In this document: one piece after another, positions 1 through 10,685 of the stretch
Layout of the letters: the number at the start of each line of letters is the position of its first letter
Numbering within the stretch: position 1 is the first letter of the stretch
Assembly: GCA_022495995.1 (NCBI GenBank)
Contig: JAFEMH010007448.1
Location: 1 to 64,000 of the forward strand
Source: Adenophora triphylla var. japonica
Taxonomy: Eukaryota; Streptophyta; Magnoliopsida; Asterales; Campanulaceae
DNA: 64,000 bases
Direction of reading: 5' to 3'
Translations under genes and position numbers: made by a program
The notes under the pieces: model-generated
The model's input: only the letters and a program-made list of their open reading frames with translations
Told to the model about the DNA's origin: nothing
Databases searched by the model: none

Positions 1-270
1 GAGTTTGAAATGGCGTTTGCGTGGCAAACGTCGGCTGAGACGGAAATGAGCGTTTGCGCTGTAGCGTCGGCTTGGGAGTTTGAAATGAGCGTTTGCATGG
101 CAAGCGTCGGTACTGAGTTTGCAGTGGCGTTTGCGTGGCATGTAGCTGTCGATTTTGAGTTTGAAATGAGCGTTTGCGTGGCAAACGTCGACTTCGAAGT
201 TTGAAATGAGCGTTTGCGTGGCGCGTCGACTTTGAGTTTCGGCTGAGCGTTTGCGTGGCAACGTAGATTT
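1..270. repeat. Degenerate tandem array, about 45-55 bp unit
   Basis: Five to six imperfect copies of a unit with the core GAGTTTGAAATGAGCGTTTG, followed by a short GCGTGGCAAACGTCG-like tail. The array runs off the left edge, so its full size is unknown. An ORF across it is only the repeat being translated. It is the first of several unrelated arrays in the first 4.7 kb. Confidence 0.8.
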
Positions 271-297
271 TTGAAGTTGAAAAGGAGTTCGAAGATT

Positions 298-525
298 CGA
301 ACTCCGGTTTTAGGCCGGACGTTACATTGTTAACGATTTTTACGGGAAAAATGCGTATTAAATGATTTTAAGTGTCGATAGCGGCTTTGAATTTGAATAT
401 GAGCGTTCGGAGGCCGAACGTCATTTTAGCGTTTTGAAAGAGAGTAAGACGGACGAACTCCGGTTTTGAACCGGGCATTACATTGTTAACGATTTTTACG
501 GGAAAAATGCGTATTAAATGATATG
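298..525. repeat. Tandem duplication with 156-bp period
   Basis: A block beginning CGAACTCCGGTTTT and containing a long shared stretch around TTACATTGTTAACGATTTT and GGGAAAAATGCGTATTAAAT occurs at 298 and again at 454. The second copy is cut short at about 525. No coding content is seen. Confidence 0.75.
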
Positions 526-639
526 CGATCAACGAATCGGGTTGCGACTCGGACTTTGAAAAGTAAATACTATCCCTTTGATCCAAGCAGATTGGACTTT
601 GTAAATATTGGTATTTAAAGTGCGGTATCAACGGAATCA

Positions 640-790
640 AGCGATCCGGATTCGTAAATGACGATCAACGAGGCCAATCGGCTCGGAATTGTAAATGATG
701 ATCAAACGAGGCCAATCGGCTCGGGTTTGTAAATAGCCAGAAGTAAATAACGATCAACGGATCGATCGATCAGGAATTGATAAATGGCTT
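640..790. repeat. Short tandem repeats, about 35-45 bp unit
   Basis: Three to four degenerate copies of a unit containing GTAAATGACGATCAACG and CCAATCGGCTCGG. No coding content is seen. Confidence 0.6.
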
Positions 791-2084
791 GATAAAAATG
801 TAAACGGAACCAGGTCGGAGACGCCGTTTTAACCCATAATTACTTCTCTTACGGAAAGAGAGAAGAGGATCGAGGGCTAAAACGTGTCGGACCTGGATTG
901 AGCTGGAGCGTGTGCATTTTCGATAACGACGTTCGAAACAGTTATAGCGGCGGCGCGTAAGCCCAGGGACGGAGCGGGAGATTTAGAGAGAGGGAGTTAT
1001 ACCTATGGCTAGGGTTGACTCCTTTGGCTCGGGAGGTGTGTACGGGACACGGAAAGTGATTCGAAAGGTTGTTTCGAAGTTGTAAGGGGCGTATTTGATC
1101 GAAATACGAAGGTTTCGTACGAATCGAGACGAACGGGAGGCTCGGGAGGGGTGAAAAGCTGCTTGGCGAGTGGGGTAGAGTGATTTTGGGAGTAAATTTT
1201 CGTCTTTTGCCTTTAATGACAACTTCTATTTATAGGGTGAAAATTGCGGTAGGAGTCCGGACGGACTTGGGTAGATCTAGGGGTTTTTGGGTATTTTGGA
1301 AATTTGCGGGGACTTGCTTTGGCAATTTCGGGGGAAAAGTGCGCGGGGAGTCCGGCTTAGGACTGAAGCTACCAAATCGGAGGTATTTTGGTCTTTTGCC
1401 TTTGAATTTGATTGAAGGGTGACTAGAGGGGAGGTGACATGGCTGCCACGTGCCCCTGCGAGTCACCCGGCCATGTGTAAGTTTGTCCCCGGTCCAGGTT
1501 TTGTCCGTTTTTAAAATAACGATCCAGGGAAATGTCAAACGCATGGAAAGTGCCGGAAAATGCGTTTTTCGGGAAAAGCCGTGCTTTTACGTGAGATGAC
1601 ACGTGTTAGGAATGCGGTTCGGACGTCGGGATGCGTAGGGCGATCTAGGGATGTCTCGTTGCTTGCTCGGCAACGGGGAGTTTGCGAGTTAGGTTAACCT
1701 GGAGCGGGCCGATTAACGGATTTCGGTTAACTTTTAAGCCCGGATTTGGGCAGTCCCGGATTTGGGTACTTACAGTTAGCCCCTCGGCGACGTCTCCTCC
1801 CGAAGGAGGTGGGGGTGGATTGAAAAGATAAGGATCCAAATCAGGGATGCCTTACTTTGAAAAAGGAACTGGCGATGCATTTGTTTGGACCCTTAGCGAA
1901 AAGGATTCCTACGTATCCCAGGCGGGAGTCCCAAGCCGATCGTAGTTCGAGAAGGGGGCAAGGGCCGCGCGTGGGGACCTTGACCTGAGTGGGACTGTTA
2001 GGGAGCGTCTAAACACTGGATGAGACCATTCGCGAGGTACACATGTACCTGAATGGAGACTGTTGAGAGCGTGGAGCACAGGAC
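791..2084. other. Unassigned low-copy-looking DNA
   Basis: I see no supported gene or element boundary here. Short ORFs on both strands (for example 1180-1422 and 1230-1544) have no recognisable motifs and overlap each other, as expected by chance in this moderately GC-rich stretch. It may belong to the same unidentified retroelement or gene flank as the surrounding arrays. Confidence 0.5.
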
Positions 2085-2590
2085 TTACAGAAACCTTCGA
2101 GGCGTGTGGCGCCTCGAGCGGAGTTGCGATGCGACGAGGCGTTCGTGCCTTGGGTGCTGGGCTTGTGGCATTGCCCGGTTTATCCTGGCAGGGATGAGCG
2201 TTCGGTCTTTACCTTGATGGCCGAAGAGGGATTGTTGCGAGGCATTCGTGCCTTGGGGTTCGGGCTTATTCTTTGTTGCCGGTGAGGTGGAACGATCGGG
2301 CTTACGTTGGCTAGGGAGATGAATGTTCACTTCTTTGAAGTGTAAAGGTGTTCGGAGCTTACGAGGACGGCCGAAGAGGGATTTTTGCAAGGCGTTCGTG
2401 CCTTGGGGTTGGAGCTTATTAGCATTAGGTGAGGTGAACGACATTCGGGCTTACGGCGCGGCGGGGAGATGAATGTTCACTAGCACGAAGTGAAAAGGTG
2501 TTCGGGAAAAACTACGAGGATGGCGGAAGATTCATTGCAAGGCGTTCGTGCCTTGGGGTTCGGGCTTATTGTTGTTGCCGGTGAGGTGAG
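2085..2590. repeat. Tandem array, about 150 bp unit
   Basis: Four copies of a block carrying GAGGCGTTCGTGCCTTGG (near 2135, 2240, 2390 and 2540), each followed by a GGTGAGGTG-type segment. Two copies also share ATGAATGTTCACT and GTGTTCGG. The array runs directly into a second array of a different unit. Confidence 0.75.
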
Positions 2591-2594
2591 CAGG

Positions 2595-3530
2595 CGGGTC
2601 TCGATAGGAGAGTGGAGTCGGACCGCCGAAGGTCGGGACTAAGACTGTTTGAGATGGGATGGTGAAAGGTCGAGATTGGGAGATTGAATCGGGCGAGTGA
2701 AAGGTCGCGATTAAGACTTTGAAATCGGACCGTGAAAGGTGGCGAGTTGGGAGACTTGGAATCGGACAGAGTGAGGTCGCGATTGAGAGTGAAATCGGAC
2801 TAGTGAAGATTCGCGGTTTAGAAAGTGAAATCGGGCCGAAGTGAAAGGTCAAGCGATTGAGACAGGAATCCGGGCCGTGAAAGGTCGCGATTGAGAATTG
2901 AAATCGGAGGACGAGTGAAGATTCGCGATTGAGAGTTGGAATCGGACCGTGAAAGGTCGCGGTCAAAATTTGAATCCCGAATAGTGAAGGTCGCGGTTTA
3001 AGAGTTAGAGATCGGACCGTGAAAGGTCACGATTAAGGATTGGAATCGGGCATGAAAGGTCGCGATTGAGAAGTGAAATCGGATAGTGAAGATTCGCGAT
3101 TGGGATTGGAATCGGACGAGTGAAAGGTCAAGCGATTGAGAAGTGGAATCGGACTAGTGAAAGGTCGCGGTTTGAGAGGTGAAATGGGACCAGTAGAAGG
3201 TCTCGATTGAGACTTGGAATCGGGTCGTGAAAGGTCGCGGTTGAGACTTGGAATCGGACCGTGAAAGGTCGCGGTGAGAAGTGAAATCGGACCGTGAAAG
3301 GTCGCGATTGAGAGTTGGAATCGGACGCGTGAAAGGTCGCGAATTAAGAATTTGAATGTCCCGGACCATGAAGATTCGCGGTTTAGAGTTGGAATCGGAC
3401 CGTGAAAGGTCGCGGTGAGAATTGGAATCGGATTGTGAAAGGTCGAGATTAAGGATTGAAATCGGAGCTAGTGAAAGGTCGCGATTGAGAATTGGAATCG
3501 GACCGTGGAAGGTCGCGGTGGGATATAATT
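2595..3530. repeat. Tandem array, about 35 bp unit, about 25 copies
   Basis: Roughly 25 copies of a unit with the consensus core GTGAAAGGTCGCGATTGAGA followed by a TTGGAATCGGACC-like tail. Spacing is 32-39 bp. A recurrent variant reads GTGAAGATTCGCG. Minus-strand ORFs of 130-144 codons across it are Ser/Arg/Pro repeats of the unit and are not genes. Variable short tandem arrays like this are known from non-coding parts of plant Tat-lineage gypsy elements, but I cannot tie the array to a specific element. Confidence 0.9.
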
Positions 3531-4073
3531 GATGGTGAAAACCATTAGGCATTTTAACGTCGGGAGACGAGCGTTAGTGAAAACTAATCGGGAATTTATC
3601 CCTCGGGGGGATGGGATGTTAGAAATGTTTAAGCGGGAAATTCTTACACTTTTGGGGGCCAAAAGTGGTAAAATTGGAATTGCCAAAAGTTGAGGGACCA
3701 AAATGGAAGGAATCTTTTCTCGGTGCGGTAAGGAAGTCCGGCCGGACTTTTCTTGAAATAGAAAATGCCCTTTATCGGCGCCGAGGCAAAGAGAAAGAAA
3801 AGCCATTTTCTTTCATAAGATTCAGGCGAGAAGCGAGAGAGAGAGGAGGAGAAAAATCCAACCCAAATTGCAAGGTTTGCTCGTATTTTGTGAAGGAAAT
3901 TTGCTATGGAGGGTGAAGGAGGACCAATGGCTCGCCACGGAAGGACCGATGACCGAAAGAACACGGTTGGTTCGGACCATTCGAACCATTGTTCACCCAT
4001 TGAATCCGGCGGAGTTTTTGCTCCAGGCGAGGGATGTAATACACAACTCCAAGGATGTGGATCCAAGAGACAA
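3531..4073 (+). other. Possible first exon and upstream region of the PMD-like gene
   Basis: A 56-codon open stretch starts at the ATG at 3906 and runs to a GTAAGT splice-donor-like site at 4074. Upstream, 3660-3900 is purine-rich and shows no clear TATA box. I include it because the donor pairs plausibly with an acceptor at 4717-4718, just before PMD-like coding sequence. The peptide itself (beginning MEGEGGPMARHG) is not recognised and the assignment is weak. Confidence 0.3.
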
Positions 4074-4718
4074 GTAAGTTTCCTTACAAATTCCCATTAA
4101 TTTTAAGAATGTGCATTTCTCCTTTAAATGTTAGAAATTTGTTAGGAATGAACTTAGGGGGATTTCTGGGTGCCCGAATTGGGGCTTTTGACTCTCATGC
4201 TTATTGAACCTTTGTCTAAATTGACTAGGATGTAGTTCAATCGACACTATTAGGAGTGGATGACATAAAAATTTTGGTTGCAAAATTCCATGTCTAGGAT
4301 GCATTTTCCAAAATTAAAGTAGCTTTAATTCGGGATCGGAGTTTCGAAATTTTCGAAAAAAAAATTCGAAAGAATTTGAAAGGATTCACGGATTCGACGG
4401 AATTTTCGAAAGATCTTTTAGAAAGTTCCGGATTCGACTGAAAGTTTTCAAATGTTTTGAAAGTTCGGATTCGACTGGAAGTTTTCGAAAGATTTTGAAA
4501 GTTCCCGGATTCGACGGAGTTTTCGAAATGTTTTGAAAGTTCCCGGATTCGACTGGAGTTTTCAAAATGTTTTGAAAGTTCATTCGACGGAGTTTTCAAA
4601 ATGATTCTTGAATATACGTAGGAAAATGAATGAGAACCGGGTATCTCGCATTTGCATCCTTTTGACATGCGTTTGGTTCATTTTACATTGATGTTGCTTC
4701 GTCTTGTTTATGTCGCAG
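4074..4718 (+). other. Candidate GT-AG intron
   Basis: The stretch begins GTAAGT and ends with a T-rich tract and TCGCAG at 4718. It is AT-rich compared with the flanking sequence and contains a tandem array (4380-4610). Splicing is inferred from these signals only. Confidence 0.4.
4380..4610. repeat. Tandem array, about 38 bp unit, six copies
   Basis: Six copies of a unit with the core GGATTCGACGGAGTTTTC, near 4393, 4430, 4466, 4507, 4545 and 4582. The array lies wholly inside the candidate intron. Minus-strand ORFs here (Asn/Ser/Lys-rich) are translations of the array. Confidence 0.85.
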
Positions 4719-5700
4719 AGACAGGGGGCGGTGCTAATGCACCTTCATAACCGTAAGAGTCGGGGTGCCTTTGAGTGCGGTGCGAGCATTGTGGGACATT
4801 ATCCCTGGAGCCGTGTGGGCTCGAGCAGGGAGAGTAGGAGTCGCGAGCGCTGGCAATGCGATGACTCCGGGTCAAGGGTGGAGTTTATCAAGTCTTTGAT
4901 AGTCCGCGACGGTGATACGCCGTAGGGCGAGTCCACGTATGTCGCTGGCAGGTGACATCATCGTGGGATACCGACCCACACTTTCCATTTCGAGATGGTG
5001 GGAGGCGCACCGGTGACTCCCACCGGATTTTGCCGCTATCAGCCCGGGTTGCCGCAGCTCTACGGCAACACTTGCCGGTATGGGTTGACGGTTACACCCT
5101 GGAGCGGTTATGTGGGCCTTGGGTTTTGATATTACCGATGCCAGTGGGCTTAAAGTGGCATTCCCGGTACGGGCCGATGGAGGCAGGCATGCGGAGGCGG
5201 GCGTGTCGCCGCTTATCCGCCGGGCACGGTCCTTCGAGGATGACCAGCGCGAGCATCCGGCTCGGCGTTCACTTTCTGGTTTACACTGTCGCCCACTGAC
5301 TTTATTCCCGACTTCTCGACACGTCTTGTCACTTCCGCTTTGCCTCAGCCGGCCATTTGGTAGACTTGGATGCCGTGAGGTGGTTTGCGCTCAAGGGGAG
5401 GCCTTCTGGCGGCCGAGCTCTACCTCATTCCACAGACGGATTGTTCTCGCTGGGAGGAGGAGCACTCCTTTAGCTACTTCACGCCTGTCTTGGATGTAAG
5501 TTTACGTATTTTTTTCTTCTCTCTTCCTTGCCTCTTTTATGTACTCGTATGTAATCCGCTTTGTAGCCGACATAACTTTCCATTCTCTTGGCGGTCCGTG
5601 CGGTGCTATGAGGTGTTCGATCCCGCAAAGCCAGTGGGACATCAAGCGAGCCGTACCGATCCCTCTGTTCACCTGCCATGCTGGTCAAGTGACGCGTAAG
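4719..5700 (+). pseudogene. Decayed plant mobile domain (PMD, aminotransferase-like) gene
   Basis: Read across frames, this stretch follows the order of plant mobile domain proteins: a segment like ALWDIIPGAVWARAG (about 4785-4830), then THTFHF and RDG (about 4975-5000), APVTPT and an AAIS/GL-like stretch (about 5010-5060), and a C-terminal part with LLAAELYLIPQTDCSRWEEE (about 5400-5465). A short GT-AG intron candidate (5496-5566) precedes a segment reading YEVFDPAKPVG. PMD proteins (MAIN/MAIL1 family in Arabidopsis) are nuclear, and the domain is also carried by plant transposons. No single frame is open across it, so it is a broken gene or a badly sequenced one. Tandem arrays surround it and the Tat/Ogre LTR follows. 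The family call comes from motif order only. Confidence 0.5.
5496..5566 (+). other. Candidate 71-bp GT-AG intron
   Basis: The stretch starts GTAAGT, has a long T/C-rich tract (TTTTTTTCTTCTCTCTTCC) and ends TTTGTAG. Its size and composition are typical of small plant introns, and it falls inside the PMD-like sequence. Confidence 0.45.
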
Positions 5701-6338
5701 AAGGCGTAAGAGGGGGCGGTCTCTTCGAGAGTTGGCACTCGAGTGTCATACGAGTGGAGGAGATATTCTTCCGGCGCCGAACCGAGAGTTCTCTACGAGA
5801 GGGATCCAAAGCCTGACTCCCAGTGGGAAAGAGGGTCTCGATCATGTCGCGGTGCGTATTGCCGAGATCACAATGAGACTACACCTGGCTGGCTGGAAGC
5901 TCCTAGTAGGACTTCACCTGCGGACGCCTATGTATTTGGGGAGAGGGTGACTCGTCAAAGCATAGAGCAGGAGTCTCTTTCCCTGGGTGCCGGTGGATCC
6001 TCCTTTGTACATGCAAGATCCCGGGAGATGCCGAGTGGATTGAGCCGAGGGGTACATTGCGGGCGCCAGTGCATACACCGAGTACATCATAGCGGGGCCG
6101 CCTATGATGTTTTTCGTGTTGAGGATGAGGGCCGAGAAGTCCCGCAGTACAAAGCATAGAGAGTGGCGAGGTCCCCCGGGAGGTCCTCGAGATTTTCCGG
6201 TCCCGCGAGCTAGGCTAGCGTACGAGGGGCTGGACGGTTCGCGTAGGTGTAGACACCCCATTCTGAACACATCGGATCATACTTATACCACTCTAAGTCT
6301 CGCTTTGAGTCAAGAAGTAGAAATCCACCATTTCGTCA
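5701..6338 (+). other. Possible 3' part of the PMD-like gene, unassigned
   Basis: A GC-richer stretch holds an open plus-strand frame at 5743-6159 (138 codons) with no motif that I recognise. It could be the variable tail of the PMD-like gene or unrelated. No element boundary is visible. Confidence 0.3.
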
Positions 6339-7252
6339 TGTTTCGTTAAAGTTTTGACTAACTACCGTTAGTTTGGGACTAAGCGCATACGAGATAACGA
6401 GGAAAGGACAAAACTGACCACAGGAGCAATATCTCGCCGCGAGATGGCGTGTCTCGCGCGAGATATCTCCCTCTGCAGATTGCAGACGACAGTTTCCTCG
6501 TCGATTTCAACCTCTTTTCGGGATAAAACTTTATCTCTCCGGCCAACCAATGGGAGAGGAGGTCTAGAACCATACGATAGGGTTTTAACTCTCCACTTCT
6601 TCATATCCAACCTCTATAAATACTTGGTGACTTCCAAGGGTCGAGGTCGAAGGTCCCGGACCGCGAATTTACACAACACACACACATTTTGTCGTTTTCT
6701 TTCCCTGAAAGAATCCTTCAAAATCACCCTAAAACTCACCTCATAGTTTGTTTGTCAACCTTGTTGATAAACAAGCATAAATCTCCAAACCAAGGACCAA
6801 GGCGAAGCTCTGTCCGTGTGAAGGGTCGACTCTAAACTTGAGCCGAAACTCTGCCCAAATCACCTCACGCAAGGTAATTCCTAATCTTCCTTCTAATTGA
6901 TTGTTAGAGTGGTATAAGTTCATAGAATCTAGGATCGGCCTAGAGCCTCTCCAAATCATGGAGACGGTCTCGAAGCAATCGATCCTACATTCCGTTTGAC
7001 CTCGTCAAATGGACCTTTATTTGTACTATTTGAATTCATTTTTTATTTCTTCTTTTTGGAAAACCTCTCTTTTCTTTAGCAAGACCGATCTCCGGATTGG
7101 GTGAAATGGATGCCTTCTAAACCTACCCATTTCATAACCTAAGCCCCGAACTCAAATCTCTCAAAATGGTTTTTCTATGTTTCCAATCAAATAATATAGG
7201 TGGCGACTCATAAAAATAAAAAGAACCAGAATTTCTTTCTCACAACGCTACA
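6339..7252 (+). repeat. LTR of a Tat/Ogre-type Ty3/gypsy element (start uncertain)
   Basis: The 3' end is fixed by ...CGCTACA at 7252 directly before a tRNA-Arg-type primer site. A TATA box lies at 6615-6622. The start is uncertain: a TG near 6339 would give an LTR of about 0.9 kb, but Tat/Ogre LTRs can be several kb and could include upstream arrays. The U3 part holds a pair of CGCG-centred palindromes at 6431-6466. The second LTR is not in the window, so LTR identity and target duplication cannot be tested. Confidence 0.6.
6615..6622 (+). promoter_or_regulatory. TATA box in the Tat/Ogre LTR
   Basis: TATAAATA in the context CCTCTATAAATACTTGG. It lies 638 bp before the LTR end, a plausible U3/R boundary region. 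It would drive the element RNA. Confidence 0.55.
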
Positions 7253-7253
7253 G

Positions 7254-7272
7254 TGGCGACTCCGCTGGGGAC
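7254..7272 (+). other. Primer-binding site, tRNA-Arg type
   Basis: TGGCGACTCCGCTGGGGAC follows the LTR end by one base. This sequence type is the primer site reported for Tat/Ogre-lineage plant gypsy elements (tRNA-Arg). It sets both the element's orientation (plus) and the LTR end. Confidence 0.8.
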
Positions 7273-8414
7273 TTAAAATTAAGAGGCTTAAACTTGCGTC
7301 AAAATTAAAAGAGAGATTTTTCAATCTATGTTGTAAAATTCGAATTTTTTCTGTTCTCAGATGGGAGATATATCGCACGAGATATCATTATCTCGCGCGA
7401 GATAGGGCTTCCGATGCAGTTGTTTTTGGTTTCTCCCGTTTCGCTCGTAATCCAAGACGAGAGCCGAACATGCAAGGGGGATCCTGCATTCATTATCTGC
7501 GAGTTCCTGCATCTTAAGGCCTCCCTTAAGGTGTAGAACTCGGATCCTTTTATTTTCCTTAAATAATTGATTATTATTTATGAACTGCGTGTGATTGGGT
7601 TTTATTTAATTAAAGTCCGGTCCATTGGGGATTCGGGAGTTGTAAATTAAATTATTTATCTCTCTTTATCTCTCTTTATGTGGAACTACGACGGCCTGAG
7701 TCTTCCTAGATTGGAGAAACGTAGGCAACCACTTGGTGCGGCCACTATCTGTTTTCTCTTTTAACTTTCAAAAAAAATAAAACTTTCTATTTTACTCTAT
7801 CACATAGATTGACTATCACACACGCGCACTCATACTATAACTGTCATTGCACTGCATACCCTCTATAAACCCGGGACCCACACTGAGGACGGATGACGGT
7901 AACCACCTAGTCGCCGGTCTCTCCGAAGTTGGACAATCCCACTCCGCGTATTCAATCCACTTAGATTGTCATATCGCGGGAAGCCTAGCCTTCCACTCGC
8001 ATCGCCACATTCTCATGTAGATTGACTTTTTAGGATCACTCCGTGACCGGTCGGTTTTGACTCGGTGATCTTTTCTTGTTTTTGATCAAAACAAAGCCAT
8101 GTAAAATTGACAATAAGAAAGGATTTGGAAAAAGTCCCTTCGGAAAAAGTCCATTCGGAAAAAGTCCCTTCGGAAAAAGTCCCTTTCGGATGTCCCTTCA
8201 AGAAAAATGTGCATATAATCCTTCAAAAAAAAAAACAATCTTACATGGCTTTGTTTTACAAAAATCGGATTGATTGCTTAGTCGTTAGGTTCTGATAAAG
8301 GCCTTAGAAACCCCATCAAAACGGACTTTCCGTTCCGACCAAAAATTAGGGCTAAACAAAAATCGACTTTTCGTGTGATTATCTCGCGCGGGATTACTTA
8401 TCTCGCACGGGATA
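7273..8414 (+). other. Tat/Ogre untranslated leader
   Basis: About 1.1 kb of non-coding sequence lies between the primer site and the first ORF. It holds two pairs of ATCTCGCGCGAGAT-like palindromes (7370-7404 and 8381-8414), a 15-bp tandem repeat (8127-8188) and no long ORF. Confidence 0.55.
8127..8188. repeat. 15-bp minisatellite, four copies
   Basis: Four near-perfect copies of GGAAAAAGTCCCTTC, the second with one change and the last with an extra T. Small ORFs on both strands here are products of the repeat. Confidence 0.9.
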
Positions 8415-9290
8415 ATGCTTACGTTTCTTGAATTTGAGCACGAGCCATTCAAGCTGCTTCCGACTCGTTGGGGCTGGGATCCTGATATCTGCATCTCTTC
8501 TGTCAGTTTCCCGAAGCTACTCAACTCCAAGACTCCCAACACAATGTCTACCGGAAAGCATGCCATGACCAAGGAAAGCCGTGGACAACCCACTCTCCAA
8601 GATTTGACCAAGTCTCTTGTCGCTGAAATGGAACACGTGGGAGGTTGGAGAGAAGCTTTTGATTTGCCCGCCACTCGCATTGCTAGGGATTTTCGGAAGA
8701 TGGAAAGTGATTCCGACAGTGGGCGATCATCCGTGCAAGAGGAGCTAAGTGACATCAAAACTCAACTTGCCAAAGCCCTGCAGCAAATTAATGACAATGA
8801 CTCGTGGCATCACATGGAAGAATCCATCCAAGCCGAAAAGACAAATATGTTGATTGAAGAACTCGAGGAAGTCAAGAGCGAACTTGAAACTATGACCCAA
8901 AAGTGCATCAACCTTGAAGCCCACATTGAAGATGACATGGATGAGAGGGTCAAGTTTTTCCTCAATACCTCTCTACCGTGACCTCAAAGAGCAAATGGAG
9001 GAAGAATATCGGGCTCGCCACCTCGTCTTTGTGCAACACTACGAGAACCATATCCGAGACCTCCATAATCAAATGGCTAAGCGAAGGAAGGGAGGATTTT
9101 CTCCGACATCGAAAACATCACTCTTGGTCATCTCTTCGAAGTCTTCACAAGGACGGAAAGATGAAGCCAATAGGAAGGCTACCAACCTAAGAGGAAGGTC
9201 GATCTCCACACCTCTATTGCTACTACCATCAATGCAATGGCCATCACACCAATGATTGCTTCAACTCGAAAAATGCAGTCAAGACTTGAT
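8415..9290 (+). pseudogene. gag: Tat/Ogre gag (broken, apparently lacking capsid)
   Basis: The first frame (188 codons, 8415-8981) encodes an acidic, Glu/Lys-rich protein with a heptad-like C-terminal half (SDIKTQLAKALQQI, then EELEEVKSELETM), so probably coiled coil. After a frameshift near 8975 the coding sense continues (EEYRARHLVFVQHYENHI). It ends with a Tat/Athila-style gag motif at about 9215-9275 that reads CYYHQCNGHHTNDC. No segment resembling the retrotransposon capsid domain is seen between them, so the central part is deleted or unrecognisable. Several frameshifts make it non-functional. Confidence 0.6.
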
Positions 9291-9555
9291 TGACAACGAC
9301 GCCATCAGAATTTGTTCAAGTGGTGGAATAGTTTGGATGAGTTCAAACAAATGAGGAGTCTCTTTTCATTTCAGTTATTTACTTTTAGTTGCAAAAGAAA
9401 CGGTTAGTAGCCTAGTTTAGTTTAGTCGGGTACTACTTGCCTAAAGACTTCATTTGTGGGCAAGAGTACCAAGTTTGCTTTTCAATAATAGTTAGTCAGT
9501 ATTTCCCTTTTCAATTCCGATTAATATTTTGAGATCGAGAGAGAAAGCACTGTGA
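9291..9555 (+). other. Spacer between Tat gag and downstream pol parts
   Basis: T-rich non-coding sequence lies between the gag zinc-like motif and the next coding block. Some Ogre elements carry an intron in gag-pol and this spacer could correspond to it, but I do not see a decisive donor/acceptor pair. Confidence 0.35.
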
Positions 9556-10030
9556 ATGTCATAGAAACTTACAACGAGAACGACTACTCAAAGGCACTTA
9601 GGTTTTCCGGAAGCCTTCCGTGCGGAGAATGATGCTAGCAAAAAGGGTACTTTCCTGGATTGGGGCTTAGAAAGCACTTACAAGGAATAACGGAACCACC
9701 ACCGGTCCCCCCGCCTCACACAAAGCATGGACTAGGATACGACATCTCCATCCACGATGAAGATGACGTAGAAGAGTGGGGCTTCACTCAAATCAAGTGG
9801 GAAGGAACCTCGTACAAAGGCTGCAATGACCCAAAGTCCAAGGATTGCAACCTCAAACCATATCGAAAGACACTCAATGGCTACTTTGTTCGAGAAGGGG
9901 AAAGTATTCCCTACTTTATCTTTTCAGAACCATGGACTGATGACAAAGGAAAGCGCCAACCGGACTTTGAAATCTTCAGCGACTGCGATGCTTCTCCAGA
10001 TGAAACAGAATCCGTCCCACCGATCCCCTA
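9556..10030 (+). pseudogene. Tat/Ogre post-gag segment with G-patch-like motif
   Basis: The coding sense reads GYFPGLGLRKHLQGITEP, then HGLGYDISIHDED, ending at stop codons near 10031. Glycine-rich runs of this kind (LGKxxQG ... GLGY) occur in the region before reverse transcriptase in Tat/Ogre and related plant gypsy polyproteins. One frameshift near 9650 separates the upstream part (NVIETYNENDYSKALRF) from the 123-codon ORF. I see no intact protease active site. Confidence 0.55.
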
Positions 10031-10255
10031 ATGATTTGAGGGCACGAAGGCAGAAATGACAAGCGAATGGGACTTTGTGTTGGGAGAAGACATGCCGCGG
10101 CAGTTCCAAGACCTGTGCTTGTTAGGAAGACGACGGATCCATGCAATATCCAATGGGGACGCTCCAACTACCGACTACACAAGACTAATATAGAAATGTG
10201 ATGAGCCAATTCCTAAGCGGCACGTCAATGGGGACCAGTTGTTGATGAAGACCTC

Positions 10256-10685
10256 ATGATCAAAGAGCTTAGTTGCACTCCCCACCCTCGCAGGAAGATA
10301 GGCCCTACAACTTTTACATTAGAAGAAGGCTCCACCTCCGATGAACTCACTCAAGAGGAAATCGAGGCGGTGGCCGAACATGTATTCCCTTACTTCCTTA
10401 ATGAAAACTTTGATCTTTTCGAGTACCACGAGATTGCTAACATCGTAAATGATGAATTAACTAATAATAATCAATATAACGAACACGTTAATAATGAATC
10501 ATACGATGAGATAGATCAAGAAAACGAACAAATCTTAAAAGAATTAGCTAAGCAAGTAGGTCGTTGTGGAAAGAATGGCCCCGTCAAGACGAGGAAATGC
10601 AAACGGTTAAGCTTGGGACAACGGAAGACCCCCGGAGAAACAAAGATCGGCGGCTTCTTCAAGGGGGAAGACAGAGAAACCAAGC
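10256..10685 (+). pseudogene. pol: Tat/Ogre pol N-terminal segment, cut by a copia insertion
   Basis: A 144-codon acidic open frame runs from 10256 (E/N/D-rich centre) to a basic stretch (GPVKTRKCKRLSLGQRKTPG). It continues straight into the start of the SIRE-type LTR at 10686, which supplies the last few codons. In Tat/Ogre pol this is the linker just before the reverse transcriptase. A fragment that would follow it (EYVDVFAWS) is found on the far side of the insertion at about 24905. Confidence 0.55.

Noticed and set aside
2595..3530. Regular direct repeats resembling a CRISPR array
   Set aside because: Units are degenerate, spacing varies by single bases, there are no unique spacers, and the context is a plant genome. 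It is a minisatellite array.
2532..3806. Minus-strand ORFs of 112-144 codons
   Set aside because: They are Ser/Arg/Pro/Thr repeats created by translating the ~35-bp array, with no start context or domain.
8415..8981. 188-codon ORF as a host coiled-coil gene
   Set aside because: It follows a retroelement primer site and leader, and is followed in the same sense by a Tat/Athila-type gag zinc-like motif, so it is element sequence.
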